Position numbers and translations under genes: made by a program. 64,000 bases of DNA from Siphonodentalium dalli (taxonomy: Eukaryota; Mollusca; Scaphopoda; Gadilida; Siphonodentaliidae), in NCBI GenBank assembly GCA_032622095.1, contig CP136061.1, positions 4,770,505 through 4,834,504 of the forward strand, given 5' to 3'. A model generated the notes under the pieces. That model was not told the DNA's origin, did no database searches, and saw only the letters and a program-made list of their open reading frames with translations. Positions 23,915-36,707 of this stretch are shown piece by piece. How positions within the stretch are numbered: position 1 is the first letter of the stretch; every line of letters starts with the position of its first letter.

Positions 23915-25915
23915 CCTGTCTCCCTCTCGCTCTCTCGGACACACACTCGCTCTCTGTTTCCCTCTCCCTATTTGCTCACTCTGCTTCTCATGACATCATC
24001 ATTACTATAATTGTAATATTTCATTCCCTCACGTCGGACCCCTCTTTACTCTTAATGAAGATCGGGCGCGAAACAAAAGGGGTGCAAACTTAACCAAATC
24101 CCGTGGGCTTGTTGTTTCACCACCTTTCCAATCAATCGATCATATTGGAATAAGTATGTTTACACCAAATTAGAACTGGTCTGATAGCCGCTCTACCATT
24201 TTCGCGTACACATGCGACCATTGATGTCGTATTGTATGGGTCTAATGAGATGTCAATTGAACAAATTTAATAATATTTGAAGCTGCACAAAAGATTATTA
24301 TCAAAAGTCGACGTTTTCCATAATGTGTGAACTTCGTGTGCAGGGGTCGTATATGTGAACATGGGGTGCATACCTTGTGTGTTTAAATGTGTAAGTCACA
24401 ACTCTGCACCTTGTGTTCCGGCGTATCCGAGTGTCGGCCAATTGAACAACCGTGATGCCCTTGGCATTTTGCTGGACTTAATACTGATTGTATTTGCTAA
24501 TTGTATTTACTGTGTTGATACACACTATATCAGCATAACAATGATCTTCATGTATAGACCTAGTCTCATTATATCATCTCTTCTGGGTGCTGAGACGTAT
24601 TTGGTTTCTAATTCAGTTTTTATGTTGGACACTACCATAAATTTAAATTTCGATTATGACTGAGGCATGATAGTATGCACCATTTACCACACATCATTCA
24701 TTATCTGCTCCCTTCTACACACCCCACCTGTCTCACCACTGCACTCGCTTAACTAACTTCACAACCTTAGAGGAAACATAACTACATTCAAAGTCCCACT
24801 TCCTTAACCCTGTAGCTGTCTGTTTTGACACTCGGGGTGATATTTCTAGAGGAAAGGATTTCTTTTATAAAAGCCATAGGCTTATTTCTTGTTAACATAT
24901 CCCCATTTTATCTATTTCTTATCTGTCTATATATGTATAAATGTTATATGTATACATTGTCAATATGACGCTCTGTTCTGCCGTTCAAATAAAATACTGT
25001 TTACACTCTTAAACATTATTCATACCCGTCTGTGTGTACACAGTCTCCTTATTGATATTTGTATCGGCATGTGGCTTGATACAAATGAACAGGGAACATA
25101 CCCATTTATGTAAACGTTACGCTGAGATTTTGAGACCGATTTATGGCTGGAAAAAGTATATCTACATGTATATTGCACTATTTGGAAATATTTTATCTCA
25201 CGTGACTATCTAAGCCTTATCCACGCTTGTGGTTGCTTGCTTGACACGCATTATTATCGACACGTCCACCACACGTTAGTGGGCCTCCTAAGTTTAGCAC
25301 ACCCACTATCGCTTGGAAAATCCAGAAATATATTTCTAGCATGATCTCTATTCCGGGGAGATAATTTGAAACTCATCTTCGCCTCGCTGCAAAAGTTCAA
25401 CATGTTTTTATCCCAAATGTCTTTGCAATCGACAACTAGAGCACAATAAATGACCGTAAGTAAATTCTTTATGTTATTTGTGAAGTTTTACCCATGTTTA
25501 ATGTGGTGATTTATCATGTTCCTTTCTCTGCTGATAACAATATCGCTTCGATCGCGTTACTAAATATTCTGAACGAATTATAATTTTTTTGTAGATAAAA
25601 AAGTATTGTTTTGAATTGATGCTATTTTTTAACAGCAACAAAAACAACAACAACGGCGACGTCTGCTTTCCATTGTTAGTCAAAATGGCAACAATAACTC
25701 ATGAAGAAAATTAAGATTTACCCAATTAGAATCCGGGCAATTTATTGAAGAAAATTTGACATGCAAAAAAACAAAATAAACAGAAACATTTGCACAATTG
25801 TTTTTAGATAGTTCTGCAATAGAAATAGAAATAGGGATACAGTGGAATACAGATGATGGTGAATTGTTTGACATTATGGGTCGTGGGACAGAATGAAAAA
25901 CGTTCGATAAAATAT
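22337..25915. other. No gene recognised; TC microsatellite
   Basis: A (TC)n tract lies at about 23867-23908 and continues as pyrimidine-rich DNA to about 23980. A 153-aa plus frame (23549-24010) runs through it and a hydrophobic stretch, with no recognisable domain. I see no RNA gene or exon that I can support. Confidence 0.45.
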
Positions 25916-26046
25916 AATAAATATTGCACGGCTTGTCGGTCAGTATGCCAAAAATAGTGGTCATCGGTTGAGTAATAGTCCTATTATAATTCCTCCCCTG
26001 GGACCACTATTTTGGCATAGTCACCTCCACGCCGTGCAATATTTAT
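25916..26046. repeat. Foldback MITE-like hairpin
   Basis: The arms 'aaatattgcacggc' + 'agtatgccaaaaatagtggtc' and 'gaccactattttggcata' + 'gccgtgcaatattta' pair around a roughly 40-nt loop. The arms differ by one short indel and a few mismatches. No target duplication is clear. Confidence 0.7.
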
Positions 26047-26832
26047 AGAATAAAAAATCACTGTCTACTTGTCGAAATCCACGTAGTTTGCCCTCGCGAC
26101 CTTGCAGAACACGATAAACAAGGCGAAGCGTCTATGACAACAGCCGAAAACGTGAAGATTTTGTTGTTGCAAACACAAGTTATCTTGAAAAGGTTAATAT
26201 GGTGAAAATATTATATTCTTTATAATATCAATCAAATATACCAAATGATTTGAAAGATAACTATATTATGATCTCAGCTTTCCATAGATAATAATAATGT
26301 TGGTCCATGATTTGCTAAAAACGCTGAAATATGGTGCCAAACAGAGAGCAACAATATACGTGTTGACTGCCAACAAATACCGTTCTGATGGCAGACCTGG
26401 ATGCCGTTAAATTCCGTTATGATGGCAGACCTGGACGCCGTTACATGCCGTTATGATGGCAGTCCTGGACCCCGACAAACGCTGACGTGACGGGTGAAGG
26501 GTTAACAATAGAAATACTATATTGTACTCACTGCGACAATGATAAGTAACAGCAGATGTTTCATTTTGCTTCGAGAGAAAACTGTTGAAAAACTCGGTTT
26601 ACGTATTGGTCCTTCGTTGTCACCGCGATACTTAACACCATTTACTTCCTTTGCGAGTTATATCTAGATGTCTCGTACGCCAAGCTAGTCGTGATGTGGT
26701 ATGCTACAGAAATGAAGTGATCCATGATCCATGTGCAGTGATCCATGGTTATACGCTTGAATACTTTATGGTGCAGAGCTGTTGTGCACGCTCCTATATG
26801 CTCTGTTTCATTCCTTACACTGTGAGAGGGCT
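26047..26832. other. No gene; short triplicated motif
   Basis: Three direct copies of 'ccgtt(c/a)tgatggcag(a/t)cctgga' lie at about 26380-26475, 35-40 bp apart. Nothing else is recognised. Confidence 0.5.
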
Positions 26833-28350
26833 AACATCACCCCGTGTACGTAATATCGCCACACCAGACCATGCAGTTTTGATAAATGAACATCTTCCCT
26901 AAAATTAATCTATATCTCTCCCAGTTGAATTGTGATACCCACTATTCAAAACATAATTCCCTAAAGCGAAATGTCCCGTCAATGGTAGAGCGACCATACT
27001 TGCTCTCATTGGGATAAATTTAATGGAAATTCCGACTCATTTCCGACTTTTTGATGTTAGATAGTTCGATTGAATCATAATTATCAGCCATTTGCCGGGG
27101 GGGGGGCGGGGTAGTAAAACATTTGCAGGAATGTATGCCGGGGTGGTGGGTGGCCCGAGGGGCAAGAAACGTGTTTTTTACAACATTATGCAAATTGTTG
27201 TAAAGGGAAAGTTTCCATGATTTCATTAAAGATTTTCATAACTCTGCGGATGTTACAACGGTGTTAGTTTTTCTAATTTTTAAATCAAGGAGTTCGATCT
27301 GAATTTTATTTATTTATTTTATATGTTGTACGTGTTAATGTCAAATACAATAAATATAAACAAACATGCACCAGCAGATGGATGTGTATAAATAATTAAA
27401 CATAATTATGTATATATCTTCTTGTATACTGTCATGTGTCTATATATATATATACTTGCACAATATTAATTTCAAATCATATATCAATAAGTCCAAATTA
27501 TACATTGTGAGATCAGTGTATACCTTATGCTTGGGATCTTAATTTAGGGAAAATTCAGATAAAATAGAAATCTGTGTTATTAAATGGCTAACCAAAATCT
27601 GGAAATGGCTAAACTAAGGACCTGTTGTGCCTTTATTTGCAATTTTTAACAGTTTAAGACATATTACAAGGATATGTAACTGCAAAAAACACCTTATTTA
27701 TGTTACTGTGGCCTCATGAGGGCCTTAGTGTAGATGACGTAAGCTATGGCATGTTGAATATGGGGTTGGGTAGTGAAACAAATTCTTCCCGACACCCTTT
27801 GGAAAGAAGCTTCGAGAAATGTAAAACAGAAATAAATATACTTGTCTTGAAGTAATTAAAGCCTAGATCACTGTGTGCATGGAGCGAGCAACTGTATAAA
27901 ACAATAATGTGACTATCAATGGCTAGAATATAAATGTCATCACACTGTTCATGGGTGCATCAATCCAATCAGAGAAATATTTGCACGTCAATCAACTCAT
28001 ATGATCGGCTACTCTCACAATACCTAAAATATTCAAGTCTGGCATAGTGACTGTTTGTAACAGAGGTTGCTCCAGTAGACTAACAAAAGTGTTAAGACAT
28101 AATGCCAGATAATGGGCTGGTTGACAGACTAATCGGGGAAATGGTTAGAAATTATGGAATTGTGTGTATGCTGTACTGTTTGAAAATATCACCAGTATCA
28201 TTCGGACAGGCTGTCACATGGACCATGCTTAGGTTGATGGTGCATGTGCAAGGGCGAACACGTGTATGTTATTGTTGTACGTGTTAATGTCATATTAATA
28301 GTATAGACTATTCTGTGTTATTCAATATAATAGGCCCGGAACTGTAAATG
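26833..28350 (-). mobile_element. Disrupted inverted copy of the 16.4-kb MITE
   Basis: The segment at about 26833-26940 matches the right end and adjacent interior of the 16418-17078 MITE in reverse ('atcaccccgtgtacg', 'ccatgcagttttgata'). About 28140-28345 matches its middle ('cctgtccgaatg', 'cccttgcacatgcacc', 'gtatagactattctgtg', 'ggcccggaactg'). Between them is about 1.2 kb of foreign DNA, and the other terminus is not recognisable. This is a decayed copy interrupted by an insertion of unknown type. Confidence 0.55.
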
Positions 28351-29240
28351 GCCAGAGGGTTCTGTAATAATGAATCTAGAACCGAACAGGCCGAGAACTG
28401 AATCAGCGAACAATACGATTAGAAAGCCATCATGACGATGACCAATTTACATGTACATAGGAATCATGATAATATAAACGTTTTTCACAGTGAAATGTAT
28501 ATTACCAATAGCAGTAATTATGTTGTATATAGTAAGTAGATGTATATACTCACAGGGTTTTTGATAACCAAATGACTCTTCATACATGATACTGTTAATT
28601 TATTTTTGTCATTACTGTCAATGGTATATTGCCAAGCAAATTGTGTATACGTTACACCACTCATATCCGAATGTCAGCCACTACACCCCACGCACCGACA
28701 CCCCATCCAACCAACGTGCAATTATGAAGGTATACCCCAGTCTGGCGCCCAATCAGCATACGCGTGCGTTCTGTCGGCGAAATACGCTAGGGAAAAGTCA
28801 CATGCACACACCATATATACCACTATAATAACCCCCAAACCCACAACACGCACCTACCCCAATGTCCACGTGTACACGATTTATGATGTATATTGTTTGC
28901 ATGCGCCACGATTATGTATGTATGTACATGTGTGTATTGTGTATTAATATTTATAATGTTCATACCGAACACGTCCGGCGATTGGAAAATACATACTGAG
29001 TCTGGGTTTGTTGATATGTGGTGATGTCGATTGATAAACCCATGCTGACCACATGTGTTACATAGACACAATAAAGAAGTGACCTGACCATCCCTCAGAA
29101 TTAGTATAATACTCTGTCTAATTCAAATGGTTCTTTAAGAGGGCGTTGTGTTGAAAGTTTTTCTAGGCGACATAGATATTGCATTGCTTGTGTGACAATG
29201 TACATGTATAGATGACGTCTACTAATCTCACGGCTGCTTG
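28351..29240. other. No gene recognised
   Basis: Overlapping open frames at 28586-28947 in two plus-strand phases have no recognisable family. Confidence 0.4.
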
Positions 29241-29423
29241 TCAGATTGGTTGTTTTTTTTGTATACTAAGTACAAATTTACAAACTTTTGTGTGGAATTT
29301 CTTAAAGAGTGATTGTTCATTTGTAAGTCCATTAATTGTGTAATTAACAAACCAACTTTCTGCATTATATGTCAAACTAGGTCTAATAAGAACGTCAAAC
29401 AATGTAAAAATACTACAAATCAA
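29241..29423 (-). pseudogene. LINE reverse-transcriptase C-terminal relic
   Basis: The minus frame carries 'LFDVLIRPSLTYNAESW' followed by 'KFHTKVCKFVLSIQKKQP'. This matches the pattern found after the RT domain of many animal LINEs (a 'LFxxLxxPxLxYGxExW' segment, then a 'xxHxxFCKxxLxxxxxxP' segment). Only about 60 residues remain; no RT catalytic motifs or 3' tail are visible. It ends 32 bp from the tRNA-Glu gene on the same strand. It is not the same family as the intact-looking LINE at 34 kb as far as I can judge. Confidence 0.65.
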
Positions 29424-29454
29424 ACAAAAAGTTTTGACAAAATATATTCACCTT

Positions 29455-29525
29455 TCCCATGCCGGGAATCGAACCCGGGCCGTCTGGTTGAAAGCCAGGA
29501 ACCCCAATCACTAGACCACATGGGA
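29455..29525 (-). tRNA. tRNA-Glu (anticodon TTC)
   Basis: The 71-nt minus-strand segment folds as a tRNA. The acceptor arms TCCCATG/CATGGGA pair fully, the D-arm starts GTCTAG, the T-arm CCGGG-TTCGATT-CCCGG pairs fully, and the anticodon loop CTTTCAA has the TTC anticodon. Sequence layout matches metazoan tRNA-Glu. The outermost anticodon-stem pair appears to be a C/A mismatch, and the D-loop differs slightly from the usual animal consensus, so it may be a slightly decayed gene. The internal A and B boxes are intact. A TTTT run lies about 16-20 nt downstream as a possible Pol III terminator. No intron. Confidence 0.85.
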
Positions 29526-30779
29526 TGACCATTGTCTGTTGCACGTATAGTTGTCAAAATGTTTGATCTCAAAATTCTAACCAATACTGAGTTGGAAATA
29601 CACACAATGATTGTTTGGCACAAGTTACCATTCCAGTTCGCGACATGACAGACCGAAAGTTCAGCAAATTGGGTTCTGTAATATACTTCGAATCAGTTTC
29701 GGTCACAGACTCCACATACCAAATATTTTGTGAACTAAACGTGCACAAACATATGGCCATTCCATGTGGAATAGTGGTTAGGATACACGGCCTTTACTCG
29801 GCGACCGTTGTTCGAGAAGATCAAAACTTAATTTAGATGTTGTTTTAGGCTGCACAATCGAGCAACTATGGGGTACTAGGAACATCTAAAAATGAACATG
29901 GTAACTGTTGGGTTTACCAAAGAAAGCTGTTGCTAATAAAGACGTTTCTGGAATCAAAGGCTCCCAAATATTATGTCTGAACCCTTACCAAAGTTAGCTC
30001 TTACTGCAGCTATGAATTAAGATCAGGGCAACAAAAAATCAGAATACATCATGTAGGTCCTTTTGGCTCGGAAGTTTCTGTCATACAGGTATAGTGCTCT
30101 GGAATTATTTTTCTGACAAAATTGTTCCCAAAGGTATCAACATAGTTTGGATCAAGGCTATTAACTCAGACTAATTTAACAGGTATAACAAAATCCGAAA
30201 GTCCTATATATAGGGACTATTAACACAGTACGTGATTGTGCAGTTTCATGATACACTTAGTACAAGTTTGCTTTATACAATTTTATTTAATGGCAAGGGT
30301 GAGGGTAGCCTTTGATTGTGATGTTTGTCGTAGTACAGTCATCTAGGTCGACGGGAATAACATCACCTCACTGCCCATGGTTCACTGCAATAAGTTGGTG
30401 CTATCCTTATTACCACCAGGTAGCCACCGAACCTACTCAGTAGTCAAAGACACACCTCACTCATAGTTTATTCCTCATATTGTATACAGCTCCTTTTCAG
30501 TTTTATACCCTGTATAAACGCCATACTCATGCTGGGCATTGGTCGACTGAGGAAGTGGTAATGTACCATATGGTACATCACATCCTTTTTCTGTTGACCT
30601 AAATGCCATACTTTAAAATGAACCACACGGAACTGGGAGAACACGAATAGAACACATAGTTGTCAGTTAATAAACTAACATGTATAACAAGTAAGTGAGT
30701 CACAATTTGCTACATTTTCGGATCACGCTGAGAATAGTGTTCGGGTTATATGTAAAAAATAAATTTGTTTTACAAATTT
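29526..30779. other. No gene recognised
   Basis: Anonymous AT-rich sequence without a supportable feature. Confidence 0.4.
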
Positions 30780-31702
30780 GGTTGCCATTTTGGAAGCCAC
30801 CTTAAGCAAATATGTTATAAACACCATTGTGTTGTGACACATTTAAGACCAAAACAATAAACATTTTTCAATCCAAAGAGAGTTACATTTTACTTGAAAA
30901 AAATGGCCGATATTGATGTCAAGTTTTTGACAGAATAGTCAGCGGTGACAATAATAATAGTTAACCATCGTGAATCAATGCTTAGAAGGCATAATAGCCA
31001 ATTGTATATATCAACCACAACTTGTAAGCGATTGAAGGACACCATAGGGCAATATTACCATTTCCATATTATGGCGGCCATTTTGAGACAAAGTAAGAAT
31101 TGTGGTTCAAGTGAGTTCGAATATTCATAGGTAATGATATGCCTCACTTAAAAGGTTCTGTTCGTTTCTTGTTGAAATATGACTCGAATCCCAATTGTGA
31201 TTTGGTGGTGACATTTTGTACGCGTTCTGTAAAATCGAATTGTGTGAGATCGGAAGGGGCTAGGACCCCAATAATTATATAAGTATATTTAGTTGCTCCA
31301 ATGATCAGTTAAATACGAAGTATAAAATAAAATCACATTATTCAACCCGTTACAAACAGCATGGACTGATCTAGAAGACATTTGCGAAAAAACGTCATAT
31401 TTTCAAATTCCGGCGGCCATTTTGGTAGCCATCTTGAATGGTGAGTTTCAATTTTGTAACTAAAAAGTGTCACGATGTCAAAGCTTCACGAACAGATATA
31501 CATTTATATACATTTTACATGATTTTCCCGCTATAATTTGTATAAAACTGACTTAGTGTCTGGTCTGAAAAAACGGCGGCAATGATGGATGCCTTCTTGT
31601 CTGGAGTCTACACGGCCACTTCTGTTTCTTGATAACATTGCTTAAAAGTTGAAGAACATAATAACACTGTCGGATACCCGTTTAGGTTCGGACATTCCAA
31701 GA
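30780..31702 (+). repeat. Diverged repeats around GGCGGCCATTTTG
   Basis: The phrases 'gccattttggaagccacctt' (30784), 'atggcggccattttgag' (31071), 'ggcggccattttggtagcc' (31413) and 'cggcggcaatgatggatgcc' (31575) recur roughly every 160-340 bp in otherwise diverged sequence. They resemble the unit core of the array at 62.8-64 kb and may be an older relative of it. Confidence 0.45.
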
Positions 31703-32114
31703 TGGCGACGCCAACTAAATCAGATAAACGGTAAGTGTATATATTGTCTCCAAGCAGCAATCAACGACATCTTTCGGTGATACACCTTGAAACAGTTATG
31801 TAGGAATGTGTATGCCCAACACATACGTGATACGCCTTTTGCATAACAGGCATGTGAATTGTTGTATTTGGCATGTCAAGTCGTCATAATTTTTCGAAAT
31901 TTTATCGAGGCGGCGAAATATTCGCTTTTTCGTATTTTTCTGGCCCTGGGCTCATGCATCCGCAAATGTATGTATTGTTGTGGGTAGATTAGGTCACCAC
32001 ACATCTTCGGAATACAAAACCGGCGATATCTTTATTGTCTAACTCCGAAAAACGACCGTGTTGTATAGAGGTATATGTATGCCGTCGCCGTTCAACATGG
32101 ATCACGGGCAGGGG

Positions 32115-32387
32115 TGGTGCGGATGTCACGACGTTGTCAGTTTTACGGGTGGAGGAAAGTCTACGCAGAGAGTAAATTCACAGAGAAACACTCCGCTGTG
32201 TGTATAAATACCGACCCCGGAAAGGGACCGACATACTTGTCCAGATACACGAATCAGATTATCCTCACTTAGAGTGGATCGCGAATCCGCGCTTGTCGGC
32301 ACTCGAACCAGCTTCGTCAGCGCTAGATGGCAAATGGCGGCATAATGCCCGAGCATTCTACCGACGGGACCACCGGCGTCCCTTACA
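32115..32387 (-). mobile_element. tRNA-derived SINE, older copy
   Basis: Read on the minus strand it begins near 32387 with an A-box-like 'gtggtcccgtcggtagaat'. A B-box-like 'gctggttcgagtgcc' follows, then a body ending '...tttcctccacccgtaaaactgacaac' near 32118. The whole order matches the SINE at 62261-62557, with substantial divergence. No clear target duplication remains. Frames of 88 and 114 aa across it are artefacts. Confidence 0.8.
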
Positions 32388-33534
32388 ATCAATGTATATA
32401 ATATTGTTTGTTCAGATCAAAAACCAAATATATAGTTCAACTTTGCGTCACATTATTACACATAAATTACATTTATCTCTTGAAAACATTTCGAACCATT
32501 ATTATAAGGGATATCAGGTGGGAATTTCCAACAACTGGAAATAGTGAGGTACTTGTTGGAAAGTTTCAACAAATCAGTGGGGTGATGGGGTGACATGTGC
32601 AATGCAATTTCGCAGGCTTGGGACTTTGCAATAAGTTGAAAATTTAGAAAGATTCGAAATAACTATCGCCGTGATTGAAGTTATTGAAAATAATTTTCCA
32701 GAAAATGTAATGGTCACAACGGGGGTGGGGGAGGGTGGCGGTATCGGAACAAAATCGAGATGGGTGCGTTGTATCACACTCCTGATTTCCATTGGCATGT
32801 AATTTTTTTTCAAAATTCATGTTTAAAGATAAATTATGACAAATAAACCAATTTGTAATGTCAAGGCTTAAGAAACTGGACCAAACAAATCATTAATCAA
32901 GAGCAGGGGTCCCATGCATTTATTTTAATTTAATCGGACATTTCCTTATTTTGAACCACAATTTTTCGTTCTGTCTTAATATAATTTTGAGAGTTTTTGC
33001 TGTTATATTGTATATCCAGTCCAGCAATAATTTATTCTCAAATGATGAATTAGTATTATCAAAACTAGCTCCGACCTCAATTCATTTCAGAAACACGGAT
33101 CGAAAGACACCCGCATCCAATGCGGATTACGTTCCGATTGCAACACTACTATCATTCCCTATTTATCCGTGTCAACCAAACCCATCGATAAGATATTAGA
33201 AATAATAGCACGAAAAACTGACTTAATCCATCTAACGGTAATATGCTTTCAAACACGGCAAGGGTGTTATAAATAAAAACTCCACTGTAAAGCCAGATAA
33301 ACACACGCATGATTTACAATCAAATTACCAATCTGTATCGTTACTGCGAAAACAGAAACAGGTATTCTCGTCTCAGGTTCAGGTGTCGGTTAATACAAAA
33401 ATTTCAGACCAGGGGGTTACATGTCTCAGTTGTAGACTATTATCTATAACACACATAATTATCGATTATATTACAGTTTGTCCAGTTTATATATAATTAT
33501 AATCTTTATTCTACACGGCATATCAATAAAACAC
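32388..33534. other. No confirmed gene
   Basis: The stretch holds anonymous AT-rich sequence. An exon-like plus frame at 33091-33199 follows an acceptor-like 'cattcatttcag'-type sequence and is discussed in the findings; I do not call it. Confidence 0.35.
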
Positions 33535-34148
33535 AATTCCTATTTTGTTAACATAAAGATAAATGCTTCCAAAAAATACATATGTTTCTGTTACCAGAAC
33601 TTGCACGTTACCACATGGTTCGAATTATGAACAGACCGACACAGGCTTGAATGACAATAAGAAGGCAAACCATGGTTTACGTAAACCTGAGTTTCAAAAA
33701 GACGAGAATAAGGATCAGTGCTGACCAATAATCCCAGCTTACTCGCCTCGAAGCTGGGTAACACATGGCGATCACCGTGGTTTCGACCTGGTCTGGACTA
33801 TAGTTTACATGAAACCCTGGTCCAGACCATGGACCAGAATTCGGCCGTATATGTCTCTATTCTCGGATGGTAACGTGAACAGGCAACAAACGGCTGTTGT
33901 CTTTGATACACTGATTGAATACAATGGTGTCAAAAATTGATAGTCGTAAATGTGTAATTTCTTTGAAAACGTGTATAATACAAAGTATATATAGTGTATG
34001 TCATTGTCTTGTCATTACTGTTTTCCCCACCCATCATAATCGAAAAAAAACGGTTACCGAGTAAGGCTAAACATTGACCCAGTAGGTACACTAGAACCCA
34101 AACAATTTGCTGTTAACATCGTTGTTCCTGTTGTTCCTGTACACATTA
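33535..34148 (+). repeat. Left copy of 614-bp direct repeat flanking a LINE
   Basis: This sequence recurs at 36708-37323 with only four substitutions and a 2-nt length difference in an A run, counted by eye. The repeat ends exactly where the LINE begins (34149), and the other copy starts exactly after the LINE's (TAC)n tail. It therefore has the position of a target-site duplication, but is far longer than usual. The content is non-coding, with short dyads such as 'ccatggtttacgtaaacc'. Confidence 0.9.
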
Positions 34149-36255
34149 GTTAACTTTATTGATCAATATATTGCAGCATATGAACAAGCATTCCCAATTA
34201 AATACCCCGACCAAAGGGGAAAATATATCAAAAGAGAATCATGGATGACAAACGGCTTATTGCAATCTTCTCTAAATAAAAATAAACTATTCACAAAAAA
34301 ACTTTCTTATCCAACAAAAGAAAATATAGACAAATACAAAGCCTTTTGCAAAATATTCAACCAAGTGAAAAGAAAGTGCAAAAATGATTACTACAAATCA
34401 AGACTTAACGAAAGCAAAAACAACATGAAGCGAACATGGACCATTTTAAAAGACGCACTTAAAATGTCATCTTCTCCACACAAACTTCCAAAAAATGTAA
34501 ATTATCAAAATAAAACATATTCAGATCCGGCTGCAATTGCACAATCATTCAACGAATACTTCGCCACAATAGGTCAGAATACTGCTGCCAAAGTTGAACA
34601 AATTCAGAACATACATCCCCTTAATTATATGAAAGAAAAAAAATCAAAAAAACTTCTTTCTCTCCGAAACATCAACGGCTGAAATTGTATCAACATGTTC
34701 TAAGTTCTCCAATAAACAATGCGTCGATTTTTCAAACATATCTATGAAGCTGATGAAACTTACTATAAACGAAACGGCCTACGCACTTACACACATCATA
34801 AACTTATCATTCAAAGAAGGAACAGTGCCGATTAAAATGAAAATTTCTAGAGTTGTTCCAATATATAAAAATAATATGCGCGATAATATCGAAAACTATA
34901 GACCAATCAGCATCTTGCCAGTTTTCTCGAAAATAATTGAAAAACTTATGCATAAACGTCTAAATTCCTTCTTAACAAAATTTGATATACTACATAACAA
35001 ACAATTTGGCTTCAGAGAAAATCACTCGACAACACACCCCTTAATTCATCTGTTAAATCATGTTGCTGAAAACAACAACAAAAAGACAAGAGATTCGACT
35101 TTAGCAATTTTTATCGACTTATCCAAAGCATTTGACACGATTAGCCATGAGATACTTCTCCAAAAACTTGACCACTATGGCATTAGAGGAATTACAAAAA
35201 CTTGGTTCAAAAGCTATTTAATGGGGAGGCAACAATATGTTGAAATCGAAAATAAAAAATCAAACTTACTCAATATCACCTGTGGTGTGCCTCAAGGATC
35301 CATACTAGGACCCATTCTATTTCTTATATATGTCAATGATATGCCCAATAGCACAAGCTTAAATCTCCTCTCTTTTGCAGATGACACGACTCTTCATATA
35401 TCCGGCCACAACTATCGGAAAATTGAAAAGCAAGTTAATTCGGAATTGATCAAAATCCATCGTTGGTGTTGTAGCAACAAATTAGCAATTAATGCATCAA
35501 AAAGTAAATACATGTTATTACATCCCACTAGTAATGATTTCAAATGGAATAATCTTAAAATAAAATTGAACGACAAGCCCTTAACGCGAGTAGGCAATGT
35601 AAGATCTGAACAATCTCTAAAATTCCTTGGTATTATAATTGATGAGAATCTCACCTTTAAACATCACATATCTATGCTAAGTAAACAAATATCCAATGCA
35701 TTATATTCCATAAATAAGGTAAAGCGAATGCTACCCAAGAACTGCCTGAAAACACTATACTTCTCTTTGATCCACAGTCATCTCATCTATGGTTTGTCAA
35801 TTTGGGGTCATGCCGATACAGGAGGCACTATCTTTAAACAACAGCAAAGGGCAATCAGAATAATATCCAATAAATCATATAGAAGTCACACAGAACCCAT
35901 TTTTCTGCATGAACATATTTTGAAATTCCACGACTTATATCAACTACAAGCTGCGACATTTATTTTTGACTGGAAAAGAGGAAATCTTCCCAAATCTTTC
36001 AATGAATCATTTGATTATACAACTGCTAATACCCGACAAGCAGGCAGTCTAAAAGCATCGAATCCTAGAACTGCTTTTAGTTCTGTGTTACCAAAGCACA
36101 CATTCCCTAACATATGGAACTCATTGGATAAAAATAACAAGAACATAATCTTTCGAAATAGATTTAAAAATGTACTGACAAAAAGTTACATATCGCGATA
36201 CTCGTCACAAATTAAATGTAAGAATTCATTTTGTCGAGATTGCACAGATACATAA
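34149..36255 (+). pseudogene. LINE ORF2 (reverse transcriptase), truncated and frameshifted
   Basis: The protein would copy LINE RNA into DNA at a nicked target. The first frame (to 34682) holds the linker before RT, with 'WMTNGLLQSSLNKNKLF'. A shift near 34640-34740, close to A-runs, moves the frame. The second frame (34744-36255, 503 aa) has RT motif A 'FIDLSKAFDT' at about residues 123-132, motif B 'GVPQGSILGP' at 181-190 and the catalytic 'SFADDTTL' at 210-217. The C-terminal region contains 'HSHLIYGLSIWG' and ends near a Cys-rich 'CKNSFCRDC'. All catalytic Asp residues are present. The frameshift and missing endonuclease make it non-autonomous. Confidence 0.92.
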
Positions 36256-36707
36256 ACTGCACGACATGAGCCCCACCATTAAACTTGCTATTGAAAAAGC
36301 CAGGTATGTTCACCTTACATTTTGGCTGGAAGAACGCAAAATTAGTCTATACAACTAGATGAGTACGATCAAAATGAAAAGAAACATTGAAAGACACTTG
36401 CTCTGTTCCATTCCAAAGGAATAATACTTCAGCCAGACTCTGTACCTATGCTAAAGTAATACTAAGCCCAGTCCATGGTAAACCGTCATGTGTGCAATAA
36501 GTTTGGATACACCATTCCGTTATTTCAAAATACCATTCCATTTCTCGTTGTCGTTTTATGACTTAAATTACAGCTATATATAGGGCGGCAGGAAGACGGC
36601 CCATTTTGGCCATGCCGCTCCTGTACAATATACCTATGTTCACTTTTGTATATTGTATTGTTACAAATATCTATATATTGTACAAATAAATACTACTACT
36701 ACTACAT
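34149..36707 (+). mobile_element. 5'-truncated LINE (CR1/L2/Jockey-like group)
   Basis: This 2.56-kb insertion contains the distal part of ORF2 (linker, reverse transcriptase and C-terminal region), a roughly 450-bp 3' untranslated region and a (TAC)n 3' tail at about 36690-36705. The endonuclease and any ORF1 are missing, as expected from incomplete target-primed reverse transcription. It is flanked by 614-616-bp direct repeats. It lies on the strand opposite to the PTP exons, just beyond them. The clade is inferred from RT motifs only. Confidence 0.9.

Noticed and set aside
23549-24010. 153-aa plus frame with a hydrophobic start
   Set aside because: Its C-terminal part is a TC microsatellite; no family or exon boundaries.
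27324-28292. 20-bp direct repeat (27324-27343 and 28273-28292) as a target duplication
   Set aside because: Sequence just inside the right copy (28140-28272) matches the MITE at 16.8 kb, so it belongs to the older element and not to an insertion between the repeats.
32126-32544. 88-aa minus and 114-aa plus frames near 32 kb
   Set aside because: They lie over the SINE and its flank; no protein resemblance.
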